A stretch of DNA of 18,418 bases from UBA2160 sp964588665 (GTDB lineage Bacteria; Chloroflexota; Dehalococcoidia; Lucifugimonadales; UBA1123). Positions within the stretch are counted from its first letter, which is position 1. Each line of letters starts with the position of its first letter. Below the pieces are notes generated by a model, which saw only the letters and a list, made by a program, of their open reading frames with translations, made no database searches and was not told the origin of the DNA. The DNA lies in NCBI GenBank assembly GCA_964588665.1, contig CAZPQQ010000067.1, forward strand, positions 1-18,418, read 5' to 3'. The position numbers and the translations under genes are program-made. This document shows positions 7,718 to 14,884 of this stretch, one piece after another.

Positions 7718-9584
7718 ATGTTGGCGTACCTTCCCATCGAAGACCACGGAGTGATCGGCAACATTCGCACGGTGGCGCTCGTGGGCTTGGACGGCGGAAT
7801 CGACTGGTTCTGCTGTCCTAACTTCGACTCTCCCAGCGTGTTCGGCGCCATCCTAGACGACAACAAAGGCGGTCGATTCAGCATCCGTCCCGTCCACGAA
7901 GCCACGGCGCACAAGCAGTTTTACTTGCCGGAAACCAACGTCCTGGTCACCCGATTCCTGTCCGACGAAGGCGTCGGCGAGGTCACCGACTTCATGCCCG
8001 TCGGCGCACTTAACGGCGATCGACGGACGCATATCGTCCGTCGAGTGAACGTGGTCCGAGGCCGCATCCATTGGAAGGTGGAGTGCGAGCCGGCCTTCAA
8101 CTATGCGCGAGATCGTCACGAAGTGCAGGTCGACGACAATGGTGCGCGGTTCACCACCGCCTCCATCGGGCTCCAACTGTGCACGTCCGTTCCGCTGAAC
8201 CAAGACGGACAGGGCGTGGAGGCCGAGTTCGTACTAGACGAAGGCGAGACGGCCACGTTCGCAATCGTCGCCGTGCTGTCGCCGGACGATGACAGCACGG
8301 CGACGGCGGAGCCCGTGGGCGAGGGCATGTTCCGCGCCACCGTCGACTACTGGCGGAATTGGCTGTCGCAATGCACCTACAAAGGTCGCTGGCGCGAGAT
8401 GGTGGAGCGCTCGGCTCTGGTGCTCAAACTCCTGACGTTCGAGCCGACGGGCGCCATCGTTGCCGCTCCAACCACCAGCCTGCCTGAACATCTGGGCGGA
8501 TTCCGAAACTGGGACTACCGCTACACGTGGATCAGGGACGCCGCCTTCACTATCTACGGTCTGCTCAGGATTGGGTTCACCGAGGCGGCCGAAGGATTCA
8601 TGGCTTGGATGGAAGCTCGCGCCCACGAGACCGGACCGGACGGCCCGCTGCAGGTCATGTACGGCATCGACGGCAGACACGAGCTCACCGAAGTGACGCT
8701 GGATCATCTAGACGGATATCGTGGGTCAAAGCCGGTTCGGATCGGAAACGGGGCGTACGACCAACTCCAACTCGACATATACGGTGAATTGCTGGACGCG
8801 GTCTACCTGTTCGACAAGTACGGAGAGCCGATCTCCTATGAGTTCTGGACCCACCTCCGGGACATGACGAATTGGGTCTGCGAGCATTGAGACCGGGTCG
8901 ACGAAGGGATCTGGGAGACCAGAGGCGGGCAGAAACACTTCGTCTACTCGAAGGTGATGTGTTGGGTCGCGGTCGACCGCGCGCTGCGACTGGCCGACAG
9001 GCGTTCGTTCCCTGCTGACCGGCAGAAATGGCTGGAAGTCAGGGACAAGATATACGAGGAGATCATGGTGCGGGGGTGGAACTCCGAGCTCGAATCGTTC
9101 GTGCAGTCATACGGTTCGGACTCCCTCGACGCCTCGAGTCTGATCATGCCGCTGGTGTTTTTGATGTCGCCGAGCGATCCGAGAATGCTCTCGACCCTCG
9201 ACCCTCGACGCGATCAATCGCTCGCCCAAACAGGGCGGACTGGTCTCCAATTCATTGGTGTACCGTTACGACGTCACCGCATCGCCCGACGGCCTGAACA
9301 CCGACGAAGGCACGTTCAACATGTGCTCGTTCTGGCTGGTCGAAGCGCTCACTAGGGCGGGCAAGACCGACAGGTCCAGGTTGGACGAAGCCCGGCTGAT
9401 GTTCGAGAAGATGTTGGGCTACGCCAACCACGTCGGCCTCTATGCTGAGGAGACGGGAAAAAACGGCGAAGCGCTCGGAAACTTCCCGCAGGCGTTCACG
9501 CATCTGTCGCTTATCAGCGCCGCCTTCAACCTGGACCGCACGCTAGGTGTCGCGAGAGAGGGACGCGTGGAAGCGGCTGACTGA
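7718..9584 (+). pseudogene. GH15-family glycoside hydrolase (glucoamylase/trehalase type), broken by a TGA and a frameshift
   Basis: The first frame (7718-8890) starts with EDHGVIGNIRTVALVGLDGG and GIDWFCCPNFDSPSVF, a typical GH15 N-terminal domain. NWDYRYTWIRDAAFT and GNGAYDQLQLDIYG follow. At codon 391 a TGA (8888-8890) stands in NWVCEH-stop-DRVDEGIWE; relatives usually have Trp there, and TGG to TGA is a single change. The same frame continues with DEGIWETRGGQKHF and VMCWVAVDRAL. It then loses frame at a duplicated 7-mer (9190-9203) and resumes in the +1 frame with TSPDGLN-like sequence, GTFNMCSFWLVEAL and GNFPQAFTHLSLI, ending at TGA 9582-9584. Corrected for both lesions it would be about 620 residues, normal for the family. 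Intact relatives hydrolyse alpha-glucosidic bonds such as trehalose or maltooligosaccharides. A GGGGG Shine-Dalgarno-like run precedes the ATG. Confidence 0.9.
9190..9210. repeat. 7-bp tandem duplication causing the GH15 frameshift
   Basis: CTCGACC (9190-9196) is followed by an identical copy (9197-9203) and a near copy CTCGACG (9204-9210). Removing one exact copy restores a frame reading MLSTLDAINRSPKQGGLVSN, which joins both halves of the GH15 protein. This looks like a slippage or microduplication event rather than a homopolymer error. Confidence 0.85.
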
Positions 9585-9686
9585 CTGACCGTGAGCAGGG
9601 TTGACGCACACGCCGCCGCTCATCACAATGACAACAACCCAGAACATCCGCGCCTGGGCACACATCTTGCGAGGGCGAAACAACAC

Positions 9687-11375
9687 ATGACTTCAGAAGA
9701 ATCCGCCGCATCGGTCGACTTCATCCGAGCGGCGATAGACCAGGACATCGCCGACGGCAGGTTCGGCGGTCGCGTGCACACGCGTTTCCCGCCGGAGCCG
9801 AACGGGTACCTGCACATTGGCCACGCCATGGCGATATGCCTGGATTTCGGGGTCGCCAACGAATACGGCGGCATGTGCAACCTGAGGTTCGACGACACGA
9901 ACCCCGCCAAAGAAGATGTCGAATATGTCGATTCGCAACAAGAGGACATCCGTTGGCTGGGATTCGACTGGGAAGGCCGCCTGTTCTACGCCTCGGACTA
10001 TTTCGAGCAGCTTTTCGAGTTCGCCATGCAGCTCATTCGCGACGGGAAAGCGTACGTTGACAGCCTCAGCGCCGACGAAATTCGCGAGTATCGGGGCACC
10101 CTCACCGAACCTGGGCGCAACAGTCCGCACCGAGAGCGCGACGTCGAAGAGAGCCTGACGCTGTTCCAGAAGATGCGCGACGGCGATTTCGCGGACGGCG
10201 AGCACGTGGTCCGGGCCAAGATCGACATGGCCTCGCCCAACATGAACATGCGAGACCCGACGATCTACCGCATCCGCAAAGTCACGCATCACCAGACCGG
10301 CGACGAGTGGTGCGTGTACCCGATGTACGACTTCGCTCATCCGCTCTCGGACGCGATCGAAAGCATCACCCATTCGTTGTGCTCGCTCGAATACGAGGAC
10401 CACAGACCTCTCTACGACTGGTTCCTGGAGCAACTCGACGTCTTCCGGTCGCGCCAGATCGAGTTCGCAAGACTGAACCTGAGCCAGACGGTCATGCACA
10501 AGCGCATGCTGGTGCAACTGGTTAACGGCGGCTACGTGTCGGGCTGGGACGATCCTCGGATGCCGACCCTGGCAGGCTTGAGGCGCAGAGGTTACACGCC
10601 CGAGGCCATACGGGACTTCTGCGCTCGAACCGGGATCGCAAAGGCCAACAGCATCAAAGACATAGCGCTGCTCGAGCACTGTCTGCGAAACGACCTGAAC
10701 CAGCGTGCGCCGCGTAAGCTTGCCGTTCTTCGTCCGTTGAGGGTTGTGATAGAAAACTACCCGGAAGGACAGACCGAGTACCTGGACGCGGTCAACAACC
10801 CCGAAGACCCCGATGCCGGGACGCGGCAAGTTCCGTTCAGCCGGACGATCCTGGTGGAGCGTGACGATTTTATGGAAGACCCGCCGAGGCGGTTCTACAG
10901 ACTGTCGCCCGGGCGCGAAGTGCGCCTGAGATACGGCTACTTCATCAAGTGCGAAGAAGTGGTCAAGGACGCTGCCGGCGAAGTCGTGGAACTGCGGTGC
11001 ACGTACGACCCCGAGACCCGAGGCGGCTCGGCCCCTGACGGAAGGAAGGTCCGCGCGACCCTACACTGGGTGTCTGAAGAGACCGCCCTCGACGCCGAGG
11101 TCAGACTGTATGACCACATGTTCGAGGCGGCAGACCCCTCGGACGTGCCGGAGGGCGTCGATTGGCGGGACAACTTCAACAGGGATTCGTTTGAGGTCCT
11201 CACCGGGTGCAAAGTGGAGCCTTCGGCGCGCGATGTGCAGGTCGGGCAGGGCGTACAGTTCGAGCGACAGGGCTACTTCTGCCCCGACAACGACTCCACC
11301 CCCGACCGGCTCGTGTTCAACCGAACCGTGCCGCTCCGAGACACGTGGGCGCGGATTCAGCGAGCAGGCAAATGA
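9687..11375 (+). CDS. glnS: Glutaminyl-tRNA synthetase
   Basis: 562 residues from ATG 9687, close to E. coli GlnRS (554). It charges tRNA-Gln with glutamine in the cytoplasm. A GTG at 9591 would add 32 low-complexity residues; I prefer 9687 because the conserved region begins soon after it. A class I synthetase is evident from RFPPEPNGYLHIGHA (33-47) with the HIGH box at 43-46, LRFDDTNP (67-74), VYPMYDFAHPLSD (210-222), GWDDPRMPTLAGLRRRG and the C-terminal anticodon-binding beta-barrels. The second signature is VMHKR at 269-273, where E. coli has VMSKR: the Ser is His here. The stop is TGA, followed by a candidate terminator. The gene is about 100 bp downstream of the broken GH15 gene and probably has its own promoter. 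It implies direct Gln-tRNA charging, at least in part. Confidence 0.97.
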   Translation: MTSEESAASVDFIRAAIDQDIADGRFGGRVHTRFPPEPNGYLHIGHAMAICLDFGVANEYGGMCNLRFDDTNPAKEDVEYVDSQQEDIRWLGFDWEGRLFYASDYFEQLFEFAMQLIRDGKAYVDSLSADEIREYRGTLTEPGRNSPHRERDVEESLTLFQKMRDGDFADGEHVVRAKIDMASPNMNMRDPTIYRIRKVTHHQTGDEWCVYPMYDFAHPLSDAIESITHSLCSLEYEDHRPLYDWFLEQLDVFRSRQIEFARLNLSQTVMHKRMLVQLVNGGYVSGWDDPRMPTLAGLRRRGYTPEAIRDFCARTGIAKANSIKDIALLEHCLRNDLNQRAPRKLAVLRPLRVVIENYPEGQTEYLDAVNNPEDPDAGTRQVPFSRTILVERDDFMEDPPRRFYRLSPGREVRLRYGYFIKCEEVVKDAAGEVVELRCTYDPETRGGSAPDGRKVRATLHWVSEETALDAEVRLYDHMFEAADPSDVPEGVDWRDNFNRDSFEVLTGCKVEPSARDVQVGQGVQFERQGYFCPDNDSTPDRLVFNRTVPLRDTWARIQRAGK

Positions 11376-11384
11376 ACCGCTCCC

Positions 11385-11405
11385 ACCGCAGACGGCCAGT
11401 GCGGT
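11385..11405. terminator. Candidate bidirectional terminator between convergent glnS and ycaQ-like genes
   Basis: ACCGCA (11385-11390) and TGCGGT (11400-11405) pair over a 9-nt loop and are followed on the plus strand by TCTTCTT. A longer alternative pairs GAACCGC (11374-11380, overlapping the glnS stop) with GCGGTTC (11401-11407). Its position in the 57-bp convergent gap supports termination, though the T-tract is weak. Confidence 0.45.
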
Positions 11406-11432
11406 TCTTCTTGCCAAGCCATGGGCCGTGTC

Positions 11433-12710
11433 CTACATCGCCGCCAGGAGCTTCGGGCCGAAGTCGCCCGGGTTGGTGTGTTCGATCACGAGGTCGCTGG
11501 TGTCGTGAAACGCCAGGAAGTCGCGCATCGCGCCAGCGATCGACGCCACCATCTCGTCTTCCGGCGCCACGCCAGGCTCCAGATGCAACTTCTTGATCCT
11601 GAGGACGCCTGTCTGGCGTTCCAGCTTGGGATCGAACCGACCAACCAATCGGTCTCGGAACAGAATCGGCAGGCTGTAGTAACCCCAGATCCGGTCGGGC
11701 TCGCGTTTGTACGCTTCCAAGATTTGGTTGAAGCCCCAGAACTGTTCGTCGCGGTCTCTTGCCCAGAACAGGTTGTCGAACGGGTTTAGGAACGTCACGT
11801 GACTTGGCGTGAGCGCCCCGTCGGCTGCTGCATCGAGTCTCGGCCCATCTTCTCGGTGGACCGTCAGGCTCCCAGTTTCGTCCGAGCTTAGCTGCACCGG
11901 GACGAGCTCAATGGTTCCGTCGGCGATCATCTCGTCGATGACCGGCTTCGCCCTGGTTCGCTTTATCTTCGCGTAATCCGCCACTGCCCTCGGATCGCAG
12001 ATCCCGAGACGCCGGATTGACTTCTCCAGCGACCAACGAATCGCGTCCTCTTCGGTGGGCTCTTCCCGGGACACCCATTCGGGCAGGACGCGCTCTTTCA
12101 GGTCATAGACTCGCTGGAAGTTGAAACGACTGGCGACCATCACGTCGCCCTGGTTGTAGAGAGCTTCCAGTGCGCGCTTGGCAGGCTTCCAGTCCCACCA
12201 ACTCCCTCGTTTGACCCCGTCGCGCTCGAAATCGGCTGAACGCGAGGCGCCGTGATCTCGGATGTGCTCCAGCACCGCCTGCACAAGGTCGCGATTGCCG
12301 GGTTCGTCTATCCATCCCCTGTACCATCCTGCGCGCCCTTCCCGATGCGCTCGCTGTCTCGGCAGGCTGTATCGGTAGTCGTCGAGCGGAATCAGGCACG
12401 CCGCATGTCGCCAGTACTCGAACAAGCGCCGCCCCTGCCCGGTTTCGGCATCCCCGGACAGGAGCCCGTCCAGGTGGTCTGGGTTGTACTTGCCCAACCT
12501 GCTCCAAAGGGTGAGGTACTGGCTGCGGCGAACCATCTGCAGCGTGTCGATCTGCAGCCAACCGATACGTTCGATGGTGTTGTATATCGAATCGGGGCCA
12601 ACAACGCCGTCTGGAGGCGTCGCGAGGCCTTGCGAATCCAGCGCCAACGCTCTGGCGACAGACAGTGGGTATGCGGCTTTGTTTGCAGTGCGCTTCTTCG
12701 TTGGGCTCAT
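11433..12710 (-). CDS. YcaQ/AlkX-like winged-helix DNA glycosylase
   Basis: 425 residues, about the usual length of the HTH_42 (YcaQ/AlkZ) family. Characterised members excise bulky alkylated bases or unhook interstrand crosslinks. Residues 50-75 (GWLQIDTLQMVRRSQYLTLWSR) carry the QID form of the catalytic Q-x-D motif (53-55) typical of the YcaQ/AlkX branch, not the Q-x-Q of AlkZ. EYWRHAACLIP, the GSWWDWKP segment, TFLNPFDNLFWARDR and the C-terminal WGYYSLPILFRDRLVGRFDPK are also family hallmarks. An AAGGA Shine-Dalgarno lies about ten bases before the ATG. The gene ends with TAG, which shows amber works as a normal stop here. It stands alone between convergent glnS and a long gene-poor stretch. 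Confidence 0.92.
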   Translation of the reverse strand: MSPTKKRTANKAAYPLSVARALALDSQGLATPPDGVVGPDSIYNTIERIGWLQIDTLQMVRRSQYLTLWSRLGKYNPDHLDGLLSGDAETGQGRRLFEYWRHAACLIPLDDYRYSLPRQRAHREGRAGWYRGWIDEPGNRDLVQAVLEHIRDHGASRSADFERDGVKRGSWWDWKPAKRALEALYNQGDVMVASRFNFQRVYDLKERVLPEWVSREEPTEEDAIRWSLEKSIRRLGICDPRAVADYAKIKRTRAKPVIDEMIADGTIELVPVQLSSDETGSLTVHREDGPRLDAAADGALTPSHVTFLNPFDNLFWARDRDEQFWGFNQILEAYKREPDRIWGYYSLPILFRDRLVGRFDPKLERQTGVLRIKKLHLEPGVAPEDEMVASIAGAMRDFLAFHDTSDLVIEHTNPGDFGPKLLAAM

Positions 12711-13389
12711 TGTCTGGTTTCCTTGCTCGGCACGACTGGGTTCGGCATGAATGGTTTGGGACGCGCCGAATCGCGAGCCGATCGGGTTTGGCGAGAGACG
12801 GATGGACGAACGTCAAGGTGGATTGTCTCAACTGAGCGTCGGCAGATCAAGTCATTGGCCTGAGATCTGTCGGTCGATATTCGGACATCCGGGCCAAATG
12901 CGGCCCTCGATTCGGAGGGTTCGGACTGCGTTTGCGGACGCGTTTCGACCTTCGTGTCGCCGGTGGCCGAAACGGGTTGAAATGGGCTTGTTTCCCTCTT
13001 TTGAGGACATTATTGTCCTCAAGTCAATGATTCGTGCCTGAACAGGCTGGATTCAGGGTGGTAGAAATGAAGCCGAGACGTTATCATAGTCTGGACGCAC
13101 GAGACAAAGCTGGCAACTTGCGTTACAGTAGAACCACAAACTGGCTCTACAACCTTGAGGATATTCCCGCATACGAGGTCGGGCACGCGTCAACATGGTG
13201 CGTTGCCGTCCTCCCGTGCGGATCAAGGTGAGCGTCGCGCTCCACGTGCTCTGGGGGCACTGCGGTTGAATCGGGTAACCGTCCGGGGGCAAGGCATATG
13301 GTTGTCACGCGCAACTCTGCGCGCGTCGTGTGTGCGGTGGGGGATGACCCAAGTGCACCCGTCAGAAGTATTAACTCAGGAGGGAAGTT
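12711..13389. other. Gene-poor 680-bp stretch
   Basis: No convincing gene found. A 54- to 65-codon plus-strand frame (from 13034 or 13067 to 13231) has no recognisable homology and no good ribosome site. No tRNA T-loop or structured-RNA signature is evident. The notable content is a near-perfect palindrome at 13001-13022. The promoters of the ycaQ-like gene (leftward) and of the DUF5679 gene (rightward) should lie here, but I cannot place them. Confidence 0.5.
13001..13022. repeat. Palindromic stem TTGAGGACA / TGTCCTCAA
   Basis: Perfect 9-bp arms (13001-13009 and 13014-13022) flank a TTAT spacer in the gene-poor region. There is no T-run on either side, so an intrinsic terminator is unlikely; an operator or small-RNA stem is more plausible. 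It lies about 290 bp upstream of the ycaQ-like start and 370 bp upstream of the DUF5679 start. Confidence 0.5.
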
Positions 13390-13533
13390 ATGAACGGATA
13401 CTGCGTCAAGTGCAGGGCATCGAAGGAGATGCAGAACACCGAATCCATCACGATGAAAAACGGCAGGCCCGCGACACAGGGAGTTTGCCCCACTTGCGGG
13501 ACCAAGATGTTCAGGATTGGGAAGGGCAGCTAG
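13390..13533 (+). CDS. DUF5679 zinc-ribbon miniprotein
   Basis: 47 residues. The pattern YCVKCRA (Cys5, Cys8), the stretch ITMKNGRPATQGVCPTCGTK (Cys33, Cys36) and the ending MFRIGKGS match the DUF5679 family, small proteins common in Chloroflexota and actinobacteria. The two CxxC pairs should bind one zinc. Function is unknown; a nucleic-acid or ribosome-associated role is speculation. The Shine-Dalgarno AGGAGGGA (13378-13385) is the best in the window and sits four bases before the ATG, so high translation is likely. It ends with TAG. It is monocistronic between the gene-poor stretch and a hairpin-rich convergent region. Confidence 0.93.
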   Translation: MNGYCVKCRASKEMQNTESITMKNGRPATQGVCPTCGTKMFRIGKGS

Positions 13534-13555
13534 CCTTTCAACCGATGACAGGCCG

Positions 13556-13574
13556 GGGTGTGCCCCAGACACCC
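13556..13574. terminator. Possible terminator hairpin after the DUF5679 gene
   Basis: GGGTGT (13556-13561) pairs with ACACCC (13569-13574) over a 7-nt loop, 23 bp after the DUF5679 stop. No T-tract follows, so termination is only a positional guess. Confidence 0.3.
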
Positions 13575-13609
13575 ACCTCCGGCGTGAAACCCGGCGACGG
13601 AGATTGACT

Positions 13610-13670
13610 CGCCTGCTGCACGGTCGCTAGGCTCGCGAACAGCGACGCCTTTGAGGCGGTGCAGCAGGCG
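13610..13670. ncRNA. Long inverted repeat with two nested hairpins (possible structured RNA or terminator)
   Basis: Perfect 12-bp arms CGCCTGCTGCAC (13610-13621) and GTGCAGCAGGCG (13659-13670) enclose 37 nt. Two smaller hairpins fold inside: GTCGCT/AGCGAC (13623-13628, 13641-13646) and CGCC/GGCG (13646-13649, 13655-13658, sharing one base with the first). The result is a three-way-junction-like shape. It lies between the convergent DUF5679 and threonine dehydratase genes. I recognise no known RNA family, and the label ncRNA is tentative. Confidence 0.35.
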
Positions 13671-13706
13671 GTCATAAGTCAGGACCAAAGGGTTCGTGCA
13701 CACTCG

Positions 13707-13733
13707 CCATTGAGCGTGGCAAGCGCTCAATGG
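13707..13733. repeat. Perfect 10-bp hairpin spanning the threonine dehydratase stop codon
   Basis: CCATTGAGCG (13707-13716) and CGCTCAATGG (13724-13733) pair over a 7-nt loop. On the minus strand the TGA stop of the dehydratase frame (13727-13729) sits within the first arm. No T-run follows on either strand, so it is not a classic intrinsic terminator. Confidence 0.6.
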
Positions 13734-14851
13734 TTGCCGCCAGTGGTCTCCAGGGCGCTGGCGTTGTTGGCATCGTTTTTCATTCTCGGAATCCCATTCG
13801 TGTGCGCGGATCCACCTTCTTTGACGACCCGCGATTCCTTGCTCAGATAGCGCCTGCGTGATGTCGCGTCGCGACGACGTGAGAGATGCAGTCGCCCGCG
13901 TCGAAGAACCGAATTCAGCGTGTCCGGGTCTACGTTGGCCCCGCACATGACGATGACCACGTCCTTGCCTTGCATGTCCTCCGCCACTCGGAGGAAGGCC
14001 GCGACAGCCACCCCTGCGGCGCCTTCTACCGCCATATTGTGCGACTCCATGCACAGGCGCATGGCATCGGCGATCTCTTCCTCGGAAACCCGCACGAAGC
14101 GATCAACGAGCTCCCGGCAGAGCTCGAACGTGATCGAGCCCGGTTCGATGCCGCCGGCAGTTCCGTCCGACAGCGTCGGGTGTTGCTCGACGTCGACGAT
14201 GCGACCTGCCTCCACGGATTCGGCCATCGCGGCGGAATTCGCCGGAGTGGCGCCGACGATCTGAACGCCAGTGAACACGGATTTGGCGTACCCAGCCACG
14301 CCGGATGCCAATCCTCCGCCGCCGACAGCGACGAAGATCGCGTCGATATGCTCTAGCTGTCGAGCCAGCTCAACCGCGATCGTGCCCTGGCCTCCGATGA
14401 CTCGGGGGTCGTTGTACGGTGACACGTACTCGAGGCCGTGCTCGGCCGCCCAACCACGCGCGTGGACCTCGGTCACCGCCATATCGTTTTCGTGGCGTCG
14501 CGCCTCCGCGCCCAACTCGGCGATCGCGTCTGCCTTTGCGCCGGATGCCCCTTCCGGAACGAAAACGACGCACCGCGCGCCAAGTGTCTTCGCGCCGTAC
14601 GCGACCGCGAGGCCGTGGTTCCCCGACGAGGCCGCCACGACGCCCTGCTCGAGGCGTTCGGGTCCGATGGCCAGCAAAGTGTTGAGAGCGCCTCGGACTT
14701 TGAACGATCCGGTGGGCTGCAGATTCTCCAGCTTGAGGTAGACTCTGCCCCCGTTCAAACGACTCAGCGTAGGCGAGTGCTCCAACGGCGACGGGTCGAT
14801 CAGACTTCGGATTCGCCTCTCCGCGTCCAAAACCTCCCGTACGACATTCAT
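13727..14851 (-). CDS. Threonine dehydratase-like PLP enzyme (fold type II) with C-terminal extension
   Basis: 374 residues. The first 317 match catabolic threonine/serine dehydratases (TdcB/IlvA catalytic domain; the EutB-type hydroxyectoine dehydratases are close relatives). The enzyme deaminates threonine or serine to 2-oxobutyrate or pyruvate. Visible features are LENLQPTGSFKVRGA with the PLP Lys51, the SSGNHG phosphate/substrate loop (75-80), AVGGGGLASG (175-184) and the VMCGANVDP ending (301-309). There is no ACT-like regulatory domain, so feedback control by isoleucine is unlikely. Residues 318-374 are Arg- then Ser/Asn-rich with no family counterpart and end in a hairpin, suggesting loss of the original stop. 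A GGAGG ribosome site precedes the ATG; the iron-ADH-like gene ends 33 bp upstream, so the two are probably co-transcribed. Confidence 0.9.
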   Translation of the reverse strand: MNVVREVLDAERRIRSLIDPSPLEHSPTLSRLNGGRVYLKLENLQPTGSFKVRGALNTLLAIGPERLEQGVVAASSGNHGLAVAYGAKTLGARCVVFVPEGASGAKADAIAELGAEARRHENDMAVTEVHARGWAAEHGLEYVSPYNDPRVIGGQGTIAVELARQLEHIDAIFVAVGGGGLASGVAGYAKSVFTGVQIVGATPANSAAMAESVEAGRIVDVEQHPTLSDGTAGGIEPGSITFELCRELVDRFVRVSEEEIADAMRLCMESHNMAVEGAAGVAVAAFLRVAEDMQGKDVVIVMCGANVDPDTLNSVLRRGRLHLSRRRDATSRRRYLSKESRVVKEGGSAHTNGIPRMKNDANNASALETTGGNH

Positions 14852-14884
14852 CCGCTCCGGCCTCCGTGAACCCCGACGCTGCGG

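Noticed and set aside
8888..8890. TGA read as Trp (mycoplasma-type code) or selenocysteine
   Set aside because: TGA ends most genes here (transaldolase, glnS, tubulin-like, 102-residue gene), and TGG is used for Trp everywhere. The site is a Trp position, not a redox Cys, and the gene has a second lesion.
9693..10829. Long open frame antisense to glnS (378 codons)
   Set aside because: Shadow of the strongly conserved GlnRS frame; no motifs and no plausible start.
13034..13231. Small plus-strand frame in the gene-poor region
   Set aside because: No family recognised, weak ribosome site, ordinary length for a chance frame; not called as a gene.
13255..13285. tRNA-like T-loop (GCGGTTGAATCGGG)
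   Set aside because: It lacks the GTTCRA core, and I could not fold acceptor, D and anticodon arms around it.
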